Shown piece after piece: positions 60,087-64,000 of a stretch of 64,000 nucleotides of DNA. Position 1 is the first letter of the stretch, and the number at the start of each line of letters is the position of its first letter. Both the position numbers and the translations under genes were made by a program. The DNA is from Candidatus Fermentibacterota bacterium (GTDB taxonomy: Bacteria; Fermentibacterota; Fermentibacteria; Fermentibacterales; Fermentibacteraceae): contig PDSZ01000040.1 in the NCBI GenBank assembly GCA_002748705.1, forward strand, positions 16,637-80,636, in the 5' to 3' direction. The notes beneath the pieces are model-generated. The model made no database searches and was not told where the DNA came from. It saw nothing but the letters and a program-made list of their open reading frames with translations.

Positions 60087-60641
60087 TCTCATCAGGCCGG
60101 ACAAGCCTGTAACCGGTTCTGCGACAGCCACCGGAATTTCGTGTTGCCCCTTTATGCGAAGGTCTGCAAGGTCTTGCTGTTTCCGGTGAGTACTTTGTCA
60201 TTCCTCTGTACTCGCTGTTGGTCAGGCCGCCGATGAAACCCTTGTTTCCGTTTTCAGCAATTTTGCTGATGATGTTCTTCTGCCATCGGTTCAGAAATAT
60301 CTCATTCAGTTTCAGCGGAAGCTATGCTTTTCCTCACGCAGCAGCCGGCTGTTTCATTACCCTTTCAACGCACTTGAGGAATTGCAGTATTCGCAATGTA
60401 TTTTGCTGCAGGGTTTCCCTGTTTCACTTCCAAGTGACTCAGCCATATAAAAATACTTCTGGCGCAGATAGTGTATCTTCAGCAGGATCAGCTCAATAGA
60501 CCACTGTAATCCTCAAAACAAGTAACTCATGGATGCATTACCGGTGAAAGCGAGCTGGAATGCTGATCAGCAACACCAGGTTTTAACCTGACCCGATAAT
60601 TCTTCAAAATCGGGTCAGGATTCAGAAAGCAGCAGAATAAA
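60087..60641. other. Gene-free region between the FG-GAP gene and aqpZ
   Basis: 555 bases without a convincing gene. A 93-codon plus-strand frame (60218-60499) has no recognisable domain and no Shine-Dalgarno. Some stretches look like decayed coding sequence but I cannot name a parent. The aqpZ terminator lies at the right end. Confidence 0.5.
60587..60619 (-). terminator. aqpZ terminator
   Basis: CCTGACCCGAT-N11-ATCGGGTCAGG, a perfect 11-bp stem 23 bases after the aqpZ stop, followed on the minus strand by TTAAAACC. A second short repeat (CAGGTT/AACCTG) overlaps its end. Confidence 0.75.
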
Positions 60642-61331
60642 TCAGCTTTTTGAACTGCCTATGAACTTGTAAACAGCGGCGCCAAGAATACCGCCTGTTA
60701 TCGGAGCAACCCAGAAGAGCCACAGCTGCTGAAGAGCCCATCCGCCTGCAAACAAAGCAACACCTGTGGACCTTGCAGGGTTAACAGATGTGTTGGTAAC
60801 AGGAATACTGATAAGATGAATCAATGTGAGGCAGAGACCTATAGCAACAGGGGCAAAGCCCTTGGGAGCCCTCTCATCTGTGGCGCCCATTATTACCAGC
60901 AGGAACATCATGGTCATAACCACTTCGGTTACAAGAGCTGCAGCCATGGAGTAACCGCCTGGAGAATGCTCACCGAAACCATTGGAAGCGAAACCTGCGT
61001 GAACATCAAATCCTGGCTGACCGCTTGCAATAACCAGAAGTACAGCGCCTGCAGCGATACCGCCGAGAACCTGTGCTATGATATAGGGAATCAGTTCCCT
61101 GCCGGAAAATCTTCCCCCTGCCCATAGACCGAAGGATACAGCCGGGTTCAGGTGACATCCGGAAATATGCCCGATAGCGAATGCCATTGTAAGCACAGTA
61201 AGACCGAAAGCAAGCGATACTCCCAGAAGCCCTATTCCAACTTCAGGAAATGCCGCTGCCAGAACTGCGCTTCCGCAGCCGCCGAGAACAAGCCAGAAAG
61301 TTCCGAAAAATTCAGCTCCATACTTTCTCAT
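60642..61331 (-). CDS. aqpZ: Aquaporin (AqpZ-type)
   Basis: A 229-residue six-helix channel of the MIP family. Both NPA boxes are present (HLNPAVSFG and SVNPARSTG). The N-terminus [29 protein letters not shown] matches AqpZ, and [11 protein letters not shown] closes the sixth helix. It is a water channel in the inner membrane. The ATG follows a GAGGAGGAACTA Shine-Dalgarno. Confidence 0.95.
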   Translation of the reverse strand: MRKYGAEFFGTFWLVLGGCGSAVLAAAFPEVGIGLLGVSLAFGLTVLTMAFAIGHISGCHLNPAVSFGLWAGGRFSGRELIPYIIAQVLGGIAAGAVLLVIASGQPGFDVHAGFASNGFGEHSPGGYSMAAALVTEVVMTMMFLLVIMGATDERAPKGFAPVAIGLCLTLIHLISIPVTNTSVNPARSTGVALFAGGWALQQLWLFWVAPITGGILGAAVYKFIGSSKS

Positions 61332-61589
61332 TAGTTCCTCCTCTCATGAAAGCTCGGTATGAGTTTTCAGATAAATGCTAAGTGAAAAATAAGCTCAGGT
61401 CAATTGGCTGAATACAGAGTAAGTTCTTCAGAGAAAACTGGGTATCTTACAACTGAAAGCATTTGTTCTGATTCAGCTGTATTCTGAAAAGAAAACATCA
61501 CCTTACAGGTTAAAGATTCGGAAGAGGCCATACAGGTTCTTCAAACAATTTGATATTGTTCGTCTATCAGGAAGCATTGATGGAACATT

Positions 61590-62015
61590 CCTGACTGAAG
61601 TGGCAGATGTGGAGCTGACATTTCCTTTCGCTGCTGTGGTTGGGCAGGATAAGGCAAAACTGGCGCTGATTCTCTCTGCAGTGGATCCGGCTATGGGTGG
61701 CGTTCTCTTCTCACAGGGCAGAAGGGCACGGGAAAATCTACCCTTGTAAGGGCTTTTCCCGCTGTACTTCCTCCTGTAGTTGTTCATTCCTGCTCCTGCA
61801 GCTGTTCTCCAGGCTCACAGGTACTCTGTCCTTCATGCTCCAGCCAGTCTGCTGAAACCATAGAGTTGAAACCCGGGCTTGTGAATGTTCCCCTTGGAGC
61901 TGATGAAGCAAGGCTTCTGGGCACACTGAAAATGGATGTACTTCTTCAGGAAGGCAAGATTCTTTTTGAGCCTGGGCTGCTTGCCAGAGCCAACTTCTGC
62001 AGCCGGCAATCTTGA
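61590..62015 (+). pseudogene. Decayed Mg-chelatase subunit I (ChlI/BchI)-like gene
   Basis: Translated pieces match the N-terminal AAA+ region of magnesium/cobalt-chelatase ATPases: ELTFPFAAVVGQDKAKLALILSAVDPAMGGVLFS in one frame, then after a frameshift near 61720 GTGKSTLVRAFPAVLPP, a Cys-rich segment, and LVNVPLGADEARLLGTLKMDVLLQEGKILFEPGLLARAN. The sequence stops at 62013-62015 before the Walker B part. A frameshift plus truncation show it is not functional. The part before 61590 is open but unrecognisable. This is direct evidence of gene decay in the region, next to an IS3 remnant. Confidence 0.8.
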
Positions 62016-62159
62016 TTCATATTCAGAGCTTGAGGTGATCTTTGCCGACGATTCAGGTATTCTTTACACTCTGAATTTGAATCTTGATGCATCTTAGAAT
62101 GACTGGTCTGCACCTCAGCATGATCCACAGAGAGCAGGGACCGATGGCTGATATCGAGA

Positions 62160-62475
62160 ATGTGCAGGGCACTTAAGGTGAGCAGAAGCAGTTCCTCATT
62201 GAACCGACCGCCCTCGGAAATGGATAAATGTCGAGACCGGATAGACAAGCCGGTGAAGGACACCCATTCAGCCAGCTGTAAGGTATATGGTTACCGAAAA
62301 ATCCAGAGAAGACTGGTTCAGCAGGGCCTTGAACAGTGTTGTGCAGGTACCGTTCGCAAGGCCATGCAACAGTTCGGTATCCGCAGTCGCAGGGGGGGTA
62401 CCACGAACTCCGATCACAACCGCCCTGTTGCCGAGAACCTTCTTGAGAGGGGCTTTTCAGCGTCAGCCCCAACAA
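62160..62475 (+). pseudogene. IS3-family transposase OrfB fragment
   Basis: The translated stretch CRALKVSRSSSSLNRPPSEMDK ... HSASCKVYGYRKIQRRLVQQGLEQCCAGTVRKAMQQFGIRSRR ... TTNSDHNRPVAENLLERGFSASAPTN is the N-terminal HTH_21 and early integrase part of an IS3-type OrfB. The usual SGYYAW is degraded to SSSSL and the catalytic DDE core is missing after about 62475. A truncated, inactive remnant. Confidence 0.85.
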
Positions 62476-62534
62476 ATTATCCCCGCAAAAAAACGAACAA
62501 AGTTAATAACTAAATATGTTTTTTCACCTGACAT

Positions 62535-64000
62535 CTAAACACTTAATTGCCAAAGTTTATTGTAGTAAGAATTTTTTGCCAGCAGCTCATCATGCCTGCC
62601 TTTTTCTACCAGGTTCCCGCCTTTAAACACCAGAATCTGATCAGCCTCTTTTATGGTTTTTAAATGGTGGGCAATAACAAGTATGGTTCTGTTTCTGGAA
62701 AGTTCCGTGATGGCATCCTGAATCAGGGATTCATTAACAGGGTCTACATTGCTGGTCATTTCATCCAGTATAAGGATGGGGGAATCTTTTAAAAATGCTC
62801 TTGCAATGGAAATTCTTTGTCTTTGCCCTCCTGATAACAGTCCTCCGTTTTCTCCTGCATGGGTCTGGTAACCTTCAGGAAGGCTCATAATGAAGTCATG
62901 AATTCTGGCCCTTTTGCAGGCTTCCACTATCTCTTCCATTGTCGCGCCTTTTTTACCAACCCTGATATTTTCTTCAATGGTATTATCAAATAGCTGAACA
63001 TTCTGCATAACAATGCTGATTTTATCGAGCAGTTCATCATAGGGGATATCTCTTATATCCATGCCGCCTATCCTGATGCTTCCCCCCTTTACATCATAAA
63101 ACCTGAGAAGCAGATTGCTGATTGTGGTTTTTCCAGAACCGGATTCTCCAACCAGAGCGGTCATTGTATTTTCTTCAATATCAAAACTCAAATTATCTAT
63201 GGTAAACTCATCTTCTTCGTAGGCGAACTCTATGTTTTCAAAGGCAATATTATTTTTATCAGGAACAGTACCATTCTTGTTGTCTGGAATGACATCAGCA
63301 TATAAGATTTTGCCCAGGCGTTCATAACTATCCACACCTGAAACATAGTACATATAGTGCATTTCCATAGAGGCAAAGGGTTTGTAGAATTCCCTTGAAA
63401 CTACCGCAAATATTATGAATGTAAATACATCCGTACTTCCATTGATAACTGATATACCGCCGCATAGAATGAGTAGAAAATATCCCGCGTCAAGGATGAG
63501 CCCAAACAGAGCAAGCTGTTTTGCCTTGAATCGGGATGCCTGTTTACTTGTTTTTCCAAAGGCCATGGTTTTCTTTTCGAGTTCATTTGTCAGTGCCTTG
63601 TTGTTCGAAAAACTTTTTATTACTGAAATTCCCCTTACATATTCAACAAACAGGCTGACCATATGGGCCAAGGCAGAATTATTTTTATGCTCTGCTTTTT
63701 CTGCATTTTTTATTGATATATATAAGAATACTAAGGCAACAGGAACAGATATGCTCATAATAAGAGAAAATTTTATGCTGAAGAATGAAAGTCCTGTCAG
63801 AACAAGCAGGGCTGTCAAAAAATCTCCAAACATCCGTGGGGCCATATGTCCCAGAACCATGGACATATTATCAACATCCTTGTGAAGTATGGTATTAATT
63901 TCTCCAAGCCTTTCATTTGTATAAAATCCAAGACTGAAAAGTTTTAATTTAACGATCATTCTTTCCCTTATTTGCTGGACAATATCGAAGCCTGCGCCAT
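62535..64000 (-). CDS. ABC-type exporter, fused membrane and ATPase domains (partial)
   Basis: The minus-strand frame runs off the right edge; 488 residues are visible. The first part is an ABC exporter transmembrane domain (IRERMIVKLKLFSLGFYTNERLGEINTILHKDVDN is the usual coupling-helix stretch). The ATPase has Walker A GESGSGKTT, the signature LLSGGQRQRISIARA, and ILILDEMTSNVDP as Walker B. The D-loop SNVDP (in place of SALD) occurs in siderophore/peptide-type exporters of Firmicutes. The coding sequence is clearly more AT-rich than the rest of the window, suggesting recent acquisition. Confidence 0.9.
   Translation of the reverse strand, partial: GAGFDIVQQIRERMIVKLKLFSLGFYTNERLGEINTILHKDVDNMSMVLGHMAPRMFGDFLTALLVLTGLSFFSIKFSLIMSISVPVALVFLYISIKNAEKAEHKNNSALAHMVSLFVEYVRGISVIKSFSNNKALTNELEKKTMAFGKTSKQASRFKAKQLALFGLILDAGYFLLILCGGISVINGSTDVFTFIIFAVVSREFYKPFASMEMHYMYYVSGVDSYERLGKILYADVIPDNKNGTVPDKNNIAFENIEFAYEEDEFTIDNLSFDIEENTMTALVGESGSGKTTISNLLLRFYDVKGGSIRIGGMDIRDIPYDELLDKISIVMQNVQLFDNTIEENIRVGKKGATMEEIVEACKRARIHDFIMSLPEGYQTHAGENGGLLSGGQRQRISIARAFLKDSPILILDEMTSNVDPVNESLIQDAITELSRNRTILVIAHHLKTIKEADQILVFKGGNLVEKGRHDELLAKNSYYNKLWQLSV

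Noticed and set aside
60218..60499. 93-codon frame between the FG-GAP gene and aqpZ
   Set aside because: No domain, no Shine-Dalgarno, poor composition; left as gene-free region.

Overview
The window reads as chromosomal DNA of a didermal, anaerobic, fermentative bacterium of moderate GC content. It carries a meso-diaminopimelate type dcw cluster, a six-gene Rnf complex, pyruvate:ferredoxin oxidoreductase, a wza/wzc-like exopolysaccharide block, and secreted proteins ending in FlgD/Por-secretion-like beta-sandwich tails. That combination suggests an uncultivated FCB-type lineage (Fermentibacteria- or Cloacimonadota-like). This placement is an inference from gene content, not a measured phylogeny.

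Layout, left to right: (1) 1-5.7 kb, dcw cluster on the minus strand (mraZ, rsmH, ftsL-like, ftsI, murE, murF running off the edge), with MraZ operator repeats over the promoter. (2) 5.8-11 kb, exopolysaccharide genes (BY-kinase, SLBB protein, two nucleotide-sugar dehydrogenases). (3) 11.2-14.5 kb, selA-selB. (4) 15.1-17.3 kb, a large secreted deacetylase-like protein. (5) 17.4-22.7 kb, rnfCDGEAB, then nrdR, three tRNAs (His, Lys, Arg) and a primary-type sigma factor. (6) 24.9-27.9 kb, a selenium-associated cluster (yedF, two Se/S-carrier-like DUF3343 genes, a cysteine desulfurase-like enzyme) that encloses a small secreted gene with an in-frame UGA. (7) 28.1-33 kb, a PLP enzyme, a PEBP protein, a complete IS5-like element and a nitronate monooxygenase-like gene. 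(8) 33.3-38.9 kb, a sigma-54 activator followed by a sigma-54 promoter and a run of NifX-like proteins, ferredoxin-containing ParA-type ATPases and Mrp. (9) 39-46 kb, twin RRM proteins with related leaders, a beta-propeller, MATE exporter, GH18-like protein, and a second UGA-containing secreted protein. (10) 46.3-58.8 kb, nifJ, asnS and assorted metabolic and envelope genes. (11) 58.9-60.1 kb, an FG-GAP repeat protein interrupted by an in-frame UGA. (12) 60.6-64 kb, an aquaporin, a decayed Mg-chelatase-like gene, an IS3-family remnant and an AT-rich ABC exporter running off the right edge.

The main discovery candidate is a set of three exported selenoproteins. Two paralogs (26397-27005 minus; 43967-44536 plus) share signal peptide - P-F-C-G-S-UGA near the mature N-terminus, with homologous beta-sandwich sequence continuing in frame after the UGA. 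The third (58890-60086) has UGA directly followed by a Cys codon between two FG-GAP repeats. Each UGA is followed 14-17 nt later by a small hairpin, as expected of a bacterial SECIS. selA and selB are in the window and one of the paralogs lies inside the selenium gene cluster. UGA is an ordinary stop elsewhere in the window. I did not find selD or tRNA-Sec here, so those must be sought outside it.
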